Source: Chamaecyparis obtusa (lineage: Eukaryota; Streptophyta; Pinopsida; Cupressales; Cupressaceae). Taken from it: a DNA stretch of 64,000 bases. A program made the translations under genes and the position numbers. Numbering within the stretch: the stretch's first letter is position 1; every line of letters begins with the position of its first letter. Of this stretch, positions 1 through 10,718 are shown one piece after another. The stretch spans positions 1,434,001-1,498,000 of the forward strand of contig BSBK01005146.1 of NCBI GenBank assembly GCA_027943335.1, written 5' to 3'. Below the pieces are notes generated by a model. The model worked only from the letters and a program-made list of their open reading frames with translations, was not told where the DNA came from and searched no databases.

Positions 1-933
1 GAGATCGGCAATAATTTGATCTTGGTTGGTAAGATTCAAAGAGACTCAAACCGCCCCAATGGAAATTCATATTCAGAAGCTTCCTCATCAGGCACCATGG
101 ATCCAATGGTGCAAAAGCTAGCAAATGAACTTCTTTCTCATAAGAAGCAAATTTCACAAAGATCATTCACTGCCCTGTACAAGGATATTCCACAACAGAC
201 ATCCAAATGCTGCCCATAATTATGCAGCAAAGAATCAAGCCAAGCTTCCCCCTCCTCCAAAAAGGCTTTCTCTAGAGGCCCCTCCAAGCAACTCTACAAC
301 GGGCTACAATGAAGTAGATTAAGCTAGTTCCCAATCAGCTAAATATCAAATAGAGGACATCGTTACCCTTTATCAAGAGGATGAAGAGACAACTGGCAAC
401 CCTACTATCGGGTGCGTACACTATGATGACATAGAATCTAAAGAGGCTCATGGTCAAGCATTTGTTGTGATGACACATTATCAAACACAACTAGCTCGTC
501 AAAAAGACGACACAGCAAAAGCAAAGGATGGTCCTCAAATGTCGGTCACCATTGCTAAACGAAGAACACCGCTGCCCACTCTTCCTAAAGGCGCAGCAAA
601 AAATCAAGTAACCATGATTCTTCTTCTTCTGCAAGTGTACCCAAATCTAGTGTGTCTAATCCAAGACCCCAGGCTGAGATTTTTGCCTCTTCCCTACCAA
701 GTTCTTTTGAAGCATTTGATATCATTGACCATGCTAAAAAGACGAAAAATACAAATGTATGAGGTTGAGTACTTACAAGCTTATCCAAGTCAGTTGGATA
801 GACTTACCAAATTGTCAAGGAATCCTAACCTGCTCAAGCTTCAACTACTACCCCTGAGTCAAAGAATTTACCCAATAACCTAATAATTATACCATCATCC
901 TTTCCAGAGAAAATAGAGTCTTTCTATATTTCC
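1..933 (+). pseudogene. Gypsy-A gag 3' end / gag-protease linker remnant
   Basis: Broken reading frames on the + strand run directly into the retropepsin that follows. Pieces can be read at about 16-219, 325-600 and 467-883, with a proline-rich stretch near 245-300 and a charged segment near 340-470. I see no CCHC zinc knuckle. The assignment as the tail of Gag comes mainly from its position immediately upstream of protease in a Ty3/gypsy order, not from a recognised Gag motif. The 5' LTR and the N-terminal Gag would lie left of the window. Confidence 0.4.
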
Positions 934-1245
934 TTGTTGATCAATGGTTTCAAGTTGAGTAATTGCGTTATTGATTCTGATGCCTCAAACAATGTCATGC
1001 CAGCCAAAGTGGCAAATGTGTTGGGTTTGACCTTGACCAAAACTTTTGAAAATTGTTATTCCATGGAGAATAAGACAGTGCCTCTCAGAGGGCAAATTAA
1101 GGATGCACAGTTTGCCTTCGCATCCTTCCCTGAGAACAAAATTAAGATGACCATCTTGGTCGCAAATGTCTGTGCTTCTTATGGAATGTTACTTGGGCGT
1201 AATTTCAGTAAAAATATAGAGGGCAAACTCAACATGGACATGTAG
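934..1245 (+). pseudogene. Gypsy-A aspartic protease (retropepsin), active site altered
   Basis: A 103-residue fragment with the plant Ty3/gypsy retropepsin layout: the catalytic loop near residues 12-19, then the flap region and the hydrophobic-Leu-Gly-Arg segment near residues 89-93. In a live element it would cut Gag-Pol. The catalytic triplet, normally Asp-Ser/Thr-Gly, reads Asp-Ser-Asp at 973-981, a single G-to-A change in the Gly codon, so the enzyme should be dead. Several stops follow before the RNase H region. The upstream frame is open for some residues, so the Met at 934 is not a true start. Confidence 0.75.
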
Positions 1246-1612
1246 AAGGCAAGAATACTCGTCAAGGGAGTTATGTAGAAGCCGCTTCCCAAGAGAGAGA
1301 GACTAAGTACACGATGGTTAAATCTGATGACCCTCATGCTCAAATTTTGTTTGAATCAGCAGGAATGGGAAATTATTACCCTTCATGCTGACAAAATTTC
1401 AAAATATGCACAAGACTAGACTTATGGATCAAAAGGTTCTTCTTGCCTCTCAGATACTGACAAATTTGCAGACGCAAGTGAGGATCAAGAGACTAAACTC
1501 AGTTCTAATGAATCTTTCATCATGGTTGAAGTTGAATCTTCCACCATAGTTGAAAAAGCAATAAGTACTACCCAAAGTTCTGCATAAGAAAATACTAGTA
1601 GCTCAAATGACA
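1246..1612 (+). other. Gypsy-A protease-RNase H linker
   Basis: Stop-rich sequence between the protease and RNase H remnants. It holds acidic, Ser-rich fragments in the sense frames but no domain I recognise. It is probably decayed polyprotein linker. Confidence 0.35.
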
Positions 1613-2089
1613 TTTGGACATTGGAGTTTGATGGTAGTTGTGCATCTTTGGGATCCGGTGTATGGTTGTCTTGATATCTCCAAAAGGTGAATTCTTTCCC
1701 TTTTCCTTCAATTTGCAGTTCAACAATACCAACAACATGGCCGAATATGAAGCCTTGTTGTTGGGTATTGAAATGGCGCACAAGGGAATCAAAAATTTGC
1801 ATGCCCAAGGTGATGTCGAGTTGAGGGTATTTCAAATCAGAAATTAGTACCAAACAAGGAACGAGTGGCTCAGACACTACCGCAACTTGGTGTGGGATTG
1901 CATCAAGCCTTTTGATGTTTTCAACATCTATGTAGTTCTAAGAGAGTACAACGACAGAGCTGACTCTCTTGCTGCATCAGCAACCTTGTTGATTCCTCAC
2001 AAGGATTTTGTGAATACTCTATATCAAATTGAGTTGATCTTCAGGCCAAGCGTTCCAAACAATTCAAACCACTAGCAAGTCTTCAATGA
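1613..2089 (+). pseudogene. Gypsy-A additional RNase H placed between protease and RT
   Basis: An RNase H fold is readable in two frames. The first strand with FDGS (first catalytic Asp) starts near 1615. A frame change near 1665 leads to AEYEALLLG (catalytic Glu) near 1740-1767, then HAQGD (catalytic Asp) near 1800-1815, and YNDRADSLA (last Asp) near 1950-1975. All four D-E-D-D positions are still visible. This is the extra, archaeal-type RNase H known from some plant Tat-like gypsy elements. Here it lies upstream of RT, whereas Gypsy-D in this window has it downstream. The frame change and a stop near 1845 make it non-functional. Confidence 0.7.
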
Positions 2090-3200
2090 TGACAAGCAGA
2101 TCATCAATTTCCTTGAAACAAAGGAAAATTTTGATGAGCTCTACTTTGAGGGCAGCAAGTCATCATCTAGAGAATCAGTCCCAAACATTGATCTGGAAAT
2201 TGGAGAAGAATTCATTCAATTAAAAGGAAATAAAAATCCCAAAGGCCTAGTTTCTCTTGAGAAGTTGTTCAACAAGCATGACAAGTATGTCATGGAGCAA
2301 CAACAATCCAGACCTAGCTCTACCATGGAATATGAGAAATACAATCTCGGATCAAAGGCTGATCCACAAATGGTAAACATTGTAAAGTGTTGCACTTCAG
2401 AAGAAAGGGAGAAGTTCATTCTGTTGTTGTGTCAATACATGGATGTCTTGGCGTACTCATACGACAACCTCAAATCTTTTCGCCCAAAGGCAATGCAACA
2501 TGAAATTCCCCTCAAGCTTCTTGGTGTTGTTCCATTCCGACAAAGGCAGAAGCAATATAATCCAAAGATTTTACGGAAAATAATCTCGGAAATCCAGAAG
2601 ATACTTAATGCACAGATTATCTTCCCTATTCACCATTCAACGTGGATAGTGAATATAGTACCAGTGCGTAAAAAGAATGGAGAAATCCACATACATGTGG
2701 ATTTTAGGAACCTCAACCAGTTGTCACTTAAGGTAATGGACCAAGTTTTGTAGATGGCGATAGGTTCTGAAATGTTATCCATGCTTGTTTTTTTTTGGCT
2801 ACAATCAGATTGAAGTCAATAAAGACAACCAACACAAGAACGCATTCATGACGCCATGGGGTACTTTCGCATATTGTAGGATGCCATTTGGTCTCATCAA
2901 TGCAGGAGCAGCATTTCAACGAGCAATGAACCTTGCCTTTCGAGAAATCATAGATGAGTTCATTGTTGTTTATTTATGTGACTTGACCGTATTCTGCGAG
3001 AATCAGCAAGATCATTTCTATCATCTTCAGCAAGTTCTAGAAAGATGTAGGCGACAAGGTGTTTCCCTTAACACCAATAAAATCAGTTTTTGGTGTAACT
3101 AAGGAAAAGCTTTTGGGACACATTGTGTCCAAGGAGGGCATAAAGATTGATCCTGAAAGGGTAAAATCAATCCAAAGTCTTTTGCTTCCCTCAAGCTAAA
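2090..3200 (+). pseudogene. Gypsy-A reverse transcriptase
   Basis: The pre-RT linker (about 2090-2500) leads into the RT fingers and palm. The VPVRKKNGEI and DFRNLNQLS segments lie near 2655-2725. After a stop and frame change at about 2750-2790 come GYNQIEV, TPWGTFAYCRMPFGL and NAGAAFQRAM. The YxDD active site (normally YVDD) reads Tyr-Leu-Cys-Asp at 2971-2982, so one catalytic Asp is lost. The thumb continues in another frame after 3102 (GHIVSKEGI, 3115-3145). Homology to Ty3/gypsy RT is clear. The copy has at least two frame breaks. Confidence 0.85.
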
Positions 3201-3564
3201 CAACAATTCATTCTTTCTTCGAAAAGGTAAATTTCTTACAAAGGTTTGACCCTGACTTCGCAGAGAAGACTCGTCATATCGTGGATATGATGAAAGGTAA
3301 AAATATCTTCCGATGGAGTCAAGAAGTAAAGGCAGCGCTTGTCGAGATCAAAGAAGCAATCGCAAGCTCTAGTGTTAGTCTGCCTAGATTACACAAAGAA
3401 TTTTATCATGTATAGTTATGCTTCCGAGCTTACTATGTCTACGATACTAATATAGAAGAATGATGAGGGAGTTGAGACTCTTATCTTGTTTATGAGCTGC
3501 CCAATGAAGGTTCATAAGCTGAAGTACACTCAAATGGAAAAGCATGCCTTTGTCGTGGTCAAAG
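3201..3564 (+). pseudogene. Gypsy-A RT-linked RNase H, 5' part (interrupted by Copia)
   Basis: The RT connection domain and the start of the RNase H can be read piecewise: FLQRFDPDFAEKT near 3230-3270 and a KHAFVVVK-like end at about 3540-3560. The reading stops where the Copia element begins and resumes after 6859. The last five bases (CAAAG, 3560-3564) are the left copy of the Copia target duplication. Confidence 0.6.
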
Positions 3565-3960
3565 TGTTAAAGATATGTAGCTTCGGTCGGATTACTCTAA
3601 TCGATATGATCAAATGTATAAGTGACCTATCAGCCTTGAACATTTGATCTCTATCCATTATCTATGGACGATCTGATTATTAATTAATAATAATATATTA
3701 TGATCATGCTTCACTCATAATATAATATTATTAATATTATCACTGTTAAATATTTAGTAATATTAAACATTATTAAATATATGAATATTCAGTAATATTC
3801 ATGTTAGTAAATATTCATATATTTATTAATGAATGTATTTAATAATTATATTGTTCCAAGTAAGTATCGATAATATAATGCACAGCAAGTTGAAGACATT
3901 AATGATACCACTGTTATCGTTAATGATAACATTGTTATCATTAACGATAACAATGTTATC

Positions 3961-4637
3961 GTTTTGCATTGTTATTATTTCATTGTTATCGTTACATTGT
4001 TATCAGCATTGTTATGAAAAGATGGCCTCACGTAGAGGCACAACCCTATGTGAGACCATTCGGTCTCATGTATAGTCGCACCTCTACAAGAGACTACATA
4101 ACCACATTCGCAGCCATATCTTTGGCAAGTCGAACACATAACACATACAAGTCAATAATACATACTCTAGTCAGTACTTGCAGATCGGTATATCAGTTAG
4201 TACTAACTGATATACTGATCTGCAAGTACTAACTGATATACCTATATATACCGATCTGCAAGTACTAACTGATATACCGATCTGCAAGTACTAACTAGAG
4301 TATGTATTATTGACTTGTATGTGTTATGTGTTCGACTTGCCAAAGATATGGCTGCGAATGTGGTTATGTAGTCTCTCGTAGAGGTGCAACTATACATGAG
4401 ACCGATATACCGATCTGCAAGTACTAACTGCAGTATGTATTATTGACTTGTATGTGTTATGTGTTCGACTTGCCAAAGATATGGCTGCGAATGTGGTTAT
4501 GTAGTCTCTCGTAGAGGTGCGACTATACATGAGACCGAATGGTCTCACATACGGTCGTGCCTCTACGTGAGGCCATCTTTTCATAACAATGCCGATAACA
4601 ATGTAACGATAACAATGAAATAATAAGAATGCAAAAC
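3961..4637. repeat. Large foldback (inverted duplication) inside the Copia-A 5' LTR
   Basis: The segment from about 3961 to 4190 reappears as its reverse complement at about 4408-4637. A shorter inverted copy lies between them at about 4280-4402, so the right side carries two tandem inverted copies. Landmarks repeated on both strands are GCCATATCTTTGGCAAGT and GAGACCATTCGGTCTC, the latter itself nearly palindromic. The 3' LTR carries a single uninverted copy (about 6385-6600), which shows the duplication happened in this 5' LTR. The arms could form a hairpin of more than 200 bp. Confidence 0.88.
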
Positions 4638-4639
4638 AA

Positions 4640-4640
4640 G

Positions 4641-4678
<38 letters not shown>

Positions 4679-4679
4679 T
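4640..4679. repeat. (AC)n(AT)n microsatellite
   Basis: A run of AC dinucleotides followed by AT dinucleotides at the right edge of the foldback in the Copia-A 5' LTR. The 3' LTR has a short TA run at the equivalent place (about 6597-6612). Confidence 0.95.
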
Positions 4680-4962
4680 ACTTGCAGATCGATATATACA
4701 TATATATATATATCTATTTATTAGTTGAAGATCGATAATATATATCAATGATATTCATGTACTTGCACATTGATATATAATAATATACTGTGCAGATCGA
4801 TACTCATTGTACAGAGATACTTCTTTTGGAACAAAGCAATGATAATATTCAGATTATCAAACTATGGAGAGTTTGATATAAACCAAAGTATAATAACTCC
4901 GCTTAAGCATCAGAAATAAAATTAAAATTATCATCAATATAAATCTGATCGAAACTTTAATA

Positions 4963-4976
4963 GGGTATCAAAGCCA
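4963..4976 (+). promoter_or_regulatory. Copia-A primer-binding site (initiator tRNA-Met type)
   Basis: GGGTATCAAAGCC directly follows the 5' LTR. It matches the common plant PBS TGGTATCAGAGCC except for two transitions-like changes. This is where minus-strand DNA synthesis would start. Confidence 0.8.
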
Positions 4977-5059
4977 GTCTAAGAAAGATCTGATAAGATT
5001 TATACGCACAATCAATCTAATCACCATTAAAATTTATAGATCTCCCTATATTCTTCAAA

Positions 5060-5165
5060 ATAGTGAATGGTGTTATATTTGAGGACCGACATGAAGGGGC
5101 TGCAAATGTTGTATCATGGAAGTTTAGGATCATGATTCTGAGATTCAGAGGGAGAGCCATGAATT
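5060..5165 (+). pseudogene. Copia-A Gag fragment
   Basis: A short reading with the copia Gag N-terminal pattern, an acidic Phe-Glu-Asp-Arg start followed by SWKFRIMI, lies near 5066-5140. Nothing further of Gag is present. The sequence passes within about 50 bp into the distal part of Pol, so a deletion has removed most of the element between them. Confidence 0.6.
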
Positions 5166-5209
5166 TATGGAAGACGCAAATCCAAGTGAGCCTGTGGATC
5201 CTGCTGATG

Positions 5210-5430
5210 GGCCTAGAGACACTACAGTGAATCCTGTGTTTCATGACAGATCGAAGCATATTGAAACTCCCTACCATTATGTTAGAGACATGGTGGAGAG
5301 AAATGTTATCTAGTTGAGATATGTTAGTACAAGTGAACAAACGGCAGACATTCTCACCAAGCCACTCTCCAAAGCAAAAGTTGAATACTTTTGAGGTAAG
5401 CTTGGCATGGTAGAAATTGTAACCTCATCT
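5210..5430 (+). pseudogene. Copia-A RNase H C-terminal tail
   Basis: The end of a copia Pol polyprotein: RSKHIETPYHYVRDMVE (5248-5298), then a stop near 5310, then RYVSTSEQTADILTKPLS (about 5317-5370) and KLGMVEI (about 5398-5418). These match the conserved tail of plant copia RNase H. The catalytic core is missing. Confidence 0.8.
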
Positions 5431-5639
5431 GAGATTGAGTCTCAGCAATGTTAATTTGTTGTACTAATATATTCTAAAGATGTTTAATGTGTAAACTCTT
5501 TTATTGTCATAAGTATGACTCCATGACTTCATTGGTTTATGGGCCCCTGTGAACATCATTGAGACATGACGATCTCTCAATGGTGAACACTTGTATTTCT
5601 GGTTATTATTGTAAGGTGACGACTTTACAATATTTGACC

Positions 5640-5970
5640 TCACTATCATGATGGATATCATGAGACTTGATATCCGTGGACATGTCATGATAGTTGAGAT
5701 CTCTTAAGTAATATCAAATTATTGTAGATATCATGAGATGTGATATCTATGGATAAGCCATGATGAATGATATTACTAAGATGCTCATAGTGGATATTAT
5801 GTGAGTTAATATCCATGGATATGTCATGAGTTAATATCCTTATGGTAAGTATCATGTGACTTCTTACTAGTGCACATACCATAAGGTGAGTTAAGGTGGA
5901 TATCATGTGACATGATATCCGTGGATATGCCATAACTCTTGATATCACGGTGAGGTGATATCTCTCTATT
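5640..5970 (+). repeat. Degenerate GATATCATG/CATGATATC repeats upstream of the Copia-A polypurine tract
   Basis: Imperfect repeats of roughly 60-90 bp share GATATCATGTGACATGATATCC-like palindromic cores followed by GTGGATATGCCATGA. Clear units start near 5645, 5725, 5795 and 5898. They fill the non-coding stretch between the Pol tail and the 3' LTR. Some units are themselves near-perfect inverted repeats. Confidence 0.6.
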
Positions 5971-6009
5971 ACACAATAAATGGATATATTGTGTTTACAA
6001 ATCTCCTCC

Positions 6010-6024
6010 CTAGCTAAGAGGGAG
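6010..6024 (+). promoter_or_regulatory. Copia-A polypurine tract
   Basis: A purine-rich run ending AAGAGGGAG abuts the TG of the 3' LTR. It would prime plus-strand synthesis. Confidence 0.75.
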
Positions 6025-6854
6025 TGTTAAAGATATGTAGCTTCATTTGGATTACTCTGATCGATATGATCAAATGTATAAGTCGCCTATCGGCCTTGAA
6101 CATTTGATCTCTATCCATTATCAATGGAAGATCTGATTATTAATAATAATATATTATGATCATGCTTCACTCATAATATAATATTATTAATATTATCACT
6201 ATTAATTATTTAGCAATAATAAACATTCCTAAATATATGAATATTCAGTAATATTCATGTTACTGAATATTCATGAATGTATTTAATAATTATATTGTTC
6301 CAAAAAAGTATCAATAATATAATGCACAGCAAGTTGAAGACATTAATGATACCACTGTTATTGTTAATGATAACAATGGTATTGTTTTGCATTGTTATTA
6401 TTTCATTGTTATCGGCATTGTTATGAAGGGTGGCCTCATGTATAGGCACGACCCTACATGAGACCATTCGGTCTCATGTAGAGTTGTACCTCTACGAGAG
6501 ACTACATAACCACATTCGCAGCCATATCTTTGGCAAGTTGAACACATAACACATACAAGTCGATAATACATACTGCAGTTAGCACTTGCAGATCGGTATA
6601 TATATATATATATTAGTTGAAGATCAATAATATATATCGATGATATTCATGTACTTGCAGATTGATATATAATAATATACTGCGCAAATCAATACTCATT
6701 GTAAAGAGATACTTCTTTTGGAACAAAGCAGTGATAATATTCAGATTATCAAACTGTGGAGAATTTGATATAAATCAAATTATAATAACACAGCTTAATT
6801 ATCAGAAATAAAATTAAAATTATCATCAATATAAATCTGATCAAAACTTTAACA
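6025..6854 (+). repeat. Copia-A 3' LTR
   Basis: Starts TGTTAAAGATATGTAGC and ends CTTTAACA, followed at once by the target duplication CAAAG. It carries a single copy of the block that is inverted and duplicated in the 5' LTR. Substitutions and small indels between the LTRs are common, so the insertion is not recent. Confidence 0.92.
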
Positions 6855-6859
6855 CAAAG

Positions 6860-7060
6860 AGGGAAAGCATTTCAAGTTCTACATTCTAAATTCACATGTC
6901 ATATAGCTTTGGTTCCAAATACTACAGTTAAGACAATCTTGACACAAAAAGAATTTGGTACCAAAAGAGCTAATTGGATTGCCAAGATCCAAGAATATGA
7001 CATGGAGATTAAGCCCACAAAGCTTGTTCATGGCAAAGGTTTATGTCAGCTTATGGCTGA
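6860..7060 (+). pseudogene. Gypsy-A RT-linked RNase H, 3' part
   Basis: Resumes directly after the Copia target duplication with a typical gypsy RNase H end: VPNTTVKTIL, EFGTKRANWIAKIQEYD and the KGLCQLMAE boundary to integrase (about 6909-7060). The open stretch continues into the integrase N-terminus. Confidence 0.75.
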
Positions 7061-8359
7061 AAATAAACAAACTGAAGTGGAAGAAGGTTCACAATCTCTT
7101 CCAACAGTTTTGTTTGTTAGCACAATAGACGAGTGGTATTCCAATATCGCTCGTTTTCTTACATATGGCAAATGCCCTCCACATCTGTCATATAAGGAGA
7201 GGAGCATAAAGCTGAAGGCTGCAAACTTTATCCTTTGGGATAGTGGTTTGTACAAGAAAAGTGTGGATGGAACATTTCTTCGTTGTGTTGATAAAGCACA
7301 AGTGAGGCTGCTTGAATGCTTTCACAATCTTGCATGTGGTGGTCATTTCTCCGTCCTAATCACAGCTCACAAGATGCTGAGGGCAAAGTGCTACTAGCCC
7401 ACTCTATTTCAAGACGCATACCATTGGGTGCGTAAATGCAGGTTGTGAGATTCTTGTTTTACCATTGCAACCAGTTGTAATTGAGGAGCCATTCCAGAAG
7501 TGGGGACTTGATTTCATCTATGTAATCAATCCGTCTTCAAGTAAGGAGCATACATATGTCCTTACAGCACCAGATTACTTCACCAAATGGGTGGAGGCAA
7601 TACCAACAAAGCGTGCTACGTCTGAGGTAGGGAGCAATTTCTTGAAAGAGAACATCTCACACTTTGGTGTTCCTCATAAAGTCGTCACAAATAATGCAGC
7701 CACATTTTCTTCACATGACATAACACAATTTTGTTATGATTATGGGATCACTTTAGCACACTCATCTGACTATTACCCTCAAGGTAATGGTCAAGTGGAA
7801 TCCAGCAACAAGAACCTGGTTACCATTATTAGGAAGTTGGTGGATGAAAATCAAAGGTCTTGGCACAAGGCATTGTATGGTGCATTGTGGGTGGACCAAA
7901 TCACACCCAAACGAGCAAATTGGTATGTCACCTTTCCAATTGTTCTATGGTGTGAATGCTGAAATACCCATCACTTTGGAGCTCCCAAACTTAAAGTTAG
8001 CCAAGGCCATCGAAGATGATACATTTGAAGGTGCCTTGGACAAAAGAATAATGTTTATGTCTGCACAAGAGGAACAATGTACACAAGTGGTGAACTGAAT
8101 TATGGAACATCAAAAGCAAGTGAAGGTTCTCTTTGATAAGAAAGCAAAGCAAAGAGAATTTCAAGTTGGTGATCGTGTTCCACTTTGGGACAAACGAAGA
8201 GAACCAAAGGGCATGCACGGGAGGTTTGATACTCTTTGGCATGGTCCTTTCACGATCCATCAAATCTCTGACGAGAATAGCTTCCTGTTGGTGTACCATG
8301 ATGGAACACCATTTGCACTGCCCTATAGTGGACAGCATATGAAGCATTATTTTGAATGA
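7061..8359 (+). pseudogene. Gypsy-A integrase
   Basis: The N-terminal zinc finger region is visible near 7315-7450 (HNLACGGHFS, then KCRL after a stop), so the HHCC finger is damaged. The catalytic core occupies 7465-7962: WGLDFI carries the first Asp, the second Asp (normally TDN) is now Asn in VVTNNAATF near 7683-7710, and NGQVESSNK keeps the Glu near 7785-7812. A frame change near 7900 leads to the C-terminal domain (8102-8359) with GPFTIHQIS and ending HMKHYFE, the usual end of Tat-like integrases. Loss of the second Asp and the frame change make it inactive. Confidence 0.85.
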
Positions 8360-10005
8360 GCTCCAGATAAGCACTACTGTAGTCCAAGCCTTTGAGTCTT
8401 TTAGATGTGTCTTTTAGTCGTTTTGTTTAGTCATTTTGGTCACCTAACTCTATAGCCCAATGGAATGGAAGAAGGCACTTAGAGAACTGGATTCTACATC
8501 TCTTGTCATTTCCAAGGACGAACACAATACGTTCCCCAATCAAAGCCAACTGTTGTCATTAATTTTGTTTTAGTGAAATTAACGACAACCCCACAAAAAT
8601 TTAATCATAATTACAATTAAGAACATGATTTTATGTTCTAAGTACATTTGTAAATAAAGTTTTTTGTTTTTATTAAATGTTTTCGCTTTATAGTTTTTAG
8701 TCGTTAAATTTTATTTTTAATTTTTGTTTTATTTTTTTTTTTGGTAAGTTTTTGATAATATATTGTCAATATATTATTAAAATTCCCAAAGTATTTCTTT
8801 AAGTTGGACTTCTTTTTTTATTAACTGTGCAAATATATTTCATTAAATATAATGCAAATAATATGAAGACCCCCAATGATTTTAGTGGTCAAGCAATTAA
8901 CGAACCATAGCATATTATATTGCATATTGTAATCTTATGTGTAGAGTGTTTTAAAACTCTCGACTTACCTCTTAGTCAAACCTTTTGAGGTCAATTGTGT
9001 GTCATTTTCTATGCAATTATATGTCCATGTTGATCTAAAATCCCAAAATATATTTAAAGTGGAACATGTTGAGCACATTACATACAATGTTACATGTAAA
9101 ATGTAATGCGAAATACTTCAAAAGCCCCAACATATATATCAAGGCAAACATTTCCAAAGTCTTTGCAAAAACGACTACATGAAATATTAAAAGCAAATAT
9201 CATAAAAAAACCCAATGATTTCAAGATTTGAACTTTTATTATAATGTCGCAAAGGAAATTTTTAGCCGCCAAGCTCTAAGAAACGCCAAGTTTTTTGCAA
9301 TGAAACTGTGAGTTGCAGAGACCACCATTTTAGTTGGAAGGACCTCAAGCTTCATTCACCATTTATATCCTAGCACCATTAATTTAACCTCATTCGAAAC
9401 ATGTCCTGAGTAGTCCGACTCTTCTTGCGAATGGGTATTTGAGTTTTCATCAAGCATAGTGTTGCTTTCCTTCTCATAGATTCGTGTTTTTCCTCCTTTT
9501 TTCCTGAGTGCTCATTCCAGGTATGTCCTCCATTTTAATGATTGTTTTTACCTTTTCGTGGGTCGTTTTTATACATAATCATGAACATTTTTATCTATCA
9601 TGGTCGTTTTTTGTTAAAAACATGACTATATCTACTCTTTATGGTCGTTTTTCACAATTTCTACAGCCGTGTTTAGTGTTTTTTATGATGTTTAGTGAAA
9701 AAACGTGGTTGTATCTACAATTGCCATGGACATTTTTTGCATTTTCCTTCCATAATGAGCTACACCGAGGATTTCTATGGATTATTTTGTTAAAAATCAG
9801 GCGTTTGCAATTTTTTTTCTTTCTTCATTGATGCTTCGTGTGTAGAGTTTCTTTTTGCTCTGTATTCTGCAAATTTATCAGAATATTTACAATGTGATCT
9901 ATGCATTCAAAAATTACAATTTTCCCAATACAATCATTTTTGTTCAAAGCATTCATGATAAGGTTTTGAAATTCTTGTTAAAATAAAAGTGAATTCCTTC
10001 CCAAT
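8360..10005 (+). other. Non-coding tract after Gypsy-A, probably its 3' UTR and 3' LTR
   Basis: No coding domain recognised; AT-rich with many T runs. A 14-bp near-perfect inverted repeat at 8552-8565/8576-8589 follows a TGTTGTCATTAATTT start and may mark the beginning of the 3' LTR, but I found no second LTR copy in the window to test this. Sequence near 9500-9840 is open on the + strand only by low stop density in T-rich DNA. Confidence 0.4.
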
Positions 10006-10718
10006 ATGATCTTGGATCAAGGCCCTATCTTTATCAATCAGATCTTCCCGTCTTCACTACATGATGATCAATCAAAACAATATAAAAACGAAAGACAAAA
10101 TAAAGCGGTTTTCTCGATTCAGGGGGAGACCAAGATAAAACAAGTTAAGACCAATATATCCAAAATAGACAAGGAGGAAATGGAGGATAAATACCACGAT
10201 CACAAAGGCATGTATAGTCCCACTACCTCTCCACTTTTATGGTCTTTTGAATTATAGGTAACAAACTCATCTTGTTGAAAGAGGGGACTGAATTCATAGA
10301 AGCAAGGGAAGAACTCAGGGAATACAAGTTGAAAGAAATCACAAAAGTTAGTAAGAATCTTGGAAAAGAAAACAGGATTCTCAAAGAGGAAGTTGGAAAA
10401 TTGCAAATCACCATGGAAATAGGGCAAGAGGAGTTGAACGCTATAAAACAAGAACAGCAAAAAGGAGAGTTCACAGTCAATTAAAATAAGTGACACAAAA
10501 CAAATGGAAGATATTCAATCAGCAATGCAGAGCATTAGAATAAAAGAAAACAGTGTAAGGGACCAAAGAGAAGCAGTCAAATCTTGTGCACAAATTGTGA
10601 ATGGTCAATCAAACAAGCAAACATAAATCATAGAAAAACAAATCGGGAAGCAAATAAGAGAAGAAAAGGACAAACAAGATAAGACTACAAATTTCATAAT
10701 CAAAGGTTTGAAGGACTT
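10006..10718 (+). pseudogene. LINE-B ORF1, 5' part
   Basis: Two frames give Lys/Glu-rich, coiled-coil-like protein. The first runs from Met at 10006 to 10257. The second (10272-10484) has heptad-like KEITKVSKNLGKEN and LKEEVGKLQ patterns. A further open stretch at about 10490-10718 has a stop near 10625 and ends TTNFIIKGLKDF, an RNA-binding-like LINE ORF1 start. It stops exactly at the composite insertion and continues at 18663. The role is inferred: an RNA-binding chaperone of the LINE particle. Frame changes near 10257 and 10485 break it. Confidence 0.6.

Larger units (their letters stand above)
3565..4962 (+). repeat. Copia-A 5' LTR (expanded by an inverted duplication)
   Basis: It begins TGTTAAAGATATGTAGC, matching the 3' LTR at 6025, and ends TTTAATA where the 3' LTR has TTTAACA, so the terminal CA has become TA. 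The bodies match except for the inverted block around 3961-4637 and an (AC)n(AT)n tract, both absent or much shorter in the 3' LTR. Confidence 0.9.
3565..6854 (+). mobile_element. Copia-A: internally deleted Ty1/copia element nested in Gypsy-A
   Basis: An LTR retrotransposon with two related LTRs (3565-4962 and 6025-6854), TG start, CA end, and a perfect 5-bp target duplication CAAAG at 3560-3564 and 6855-6859. The right boundary restores the Gypsy-A RNase H reading. The internal region is only about 1.06 kb. It keeps a primer-binding site, a Gag fragment, the C-terminal tail of the Pol RNase H and a polypurine tract. Protease, integrase and RT are absent, so it could only have moved with help from another element. 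The 5' LTR is about 570 bp longer than the 3' LTR because of a foldback. Confidence 0.92.

Noticed and set aside
3969..4662. Two nearly identical ~90-codon frames on opposite strands
   Set aside because: They are the two arms of the LTR foldback, not a duplicated gene.
9508..9831. 107-codon Phe/Leu-rich frame resembling membrane segments
   Set aside because: T-rich non-coding DNA after Gypsy-A. The hydrophobicity follows from TTT and CTT codons.
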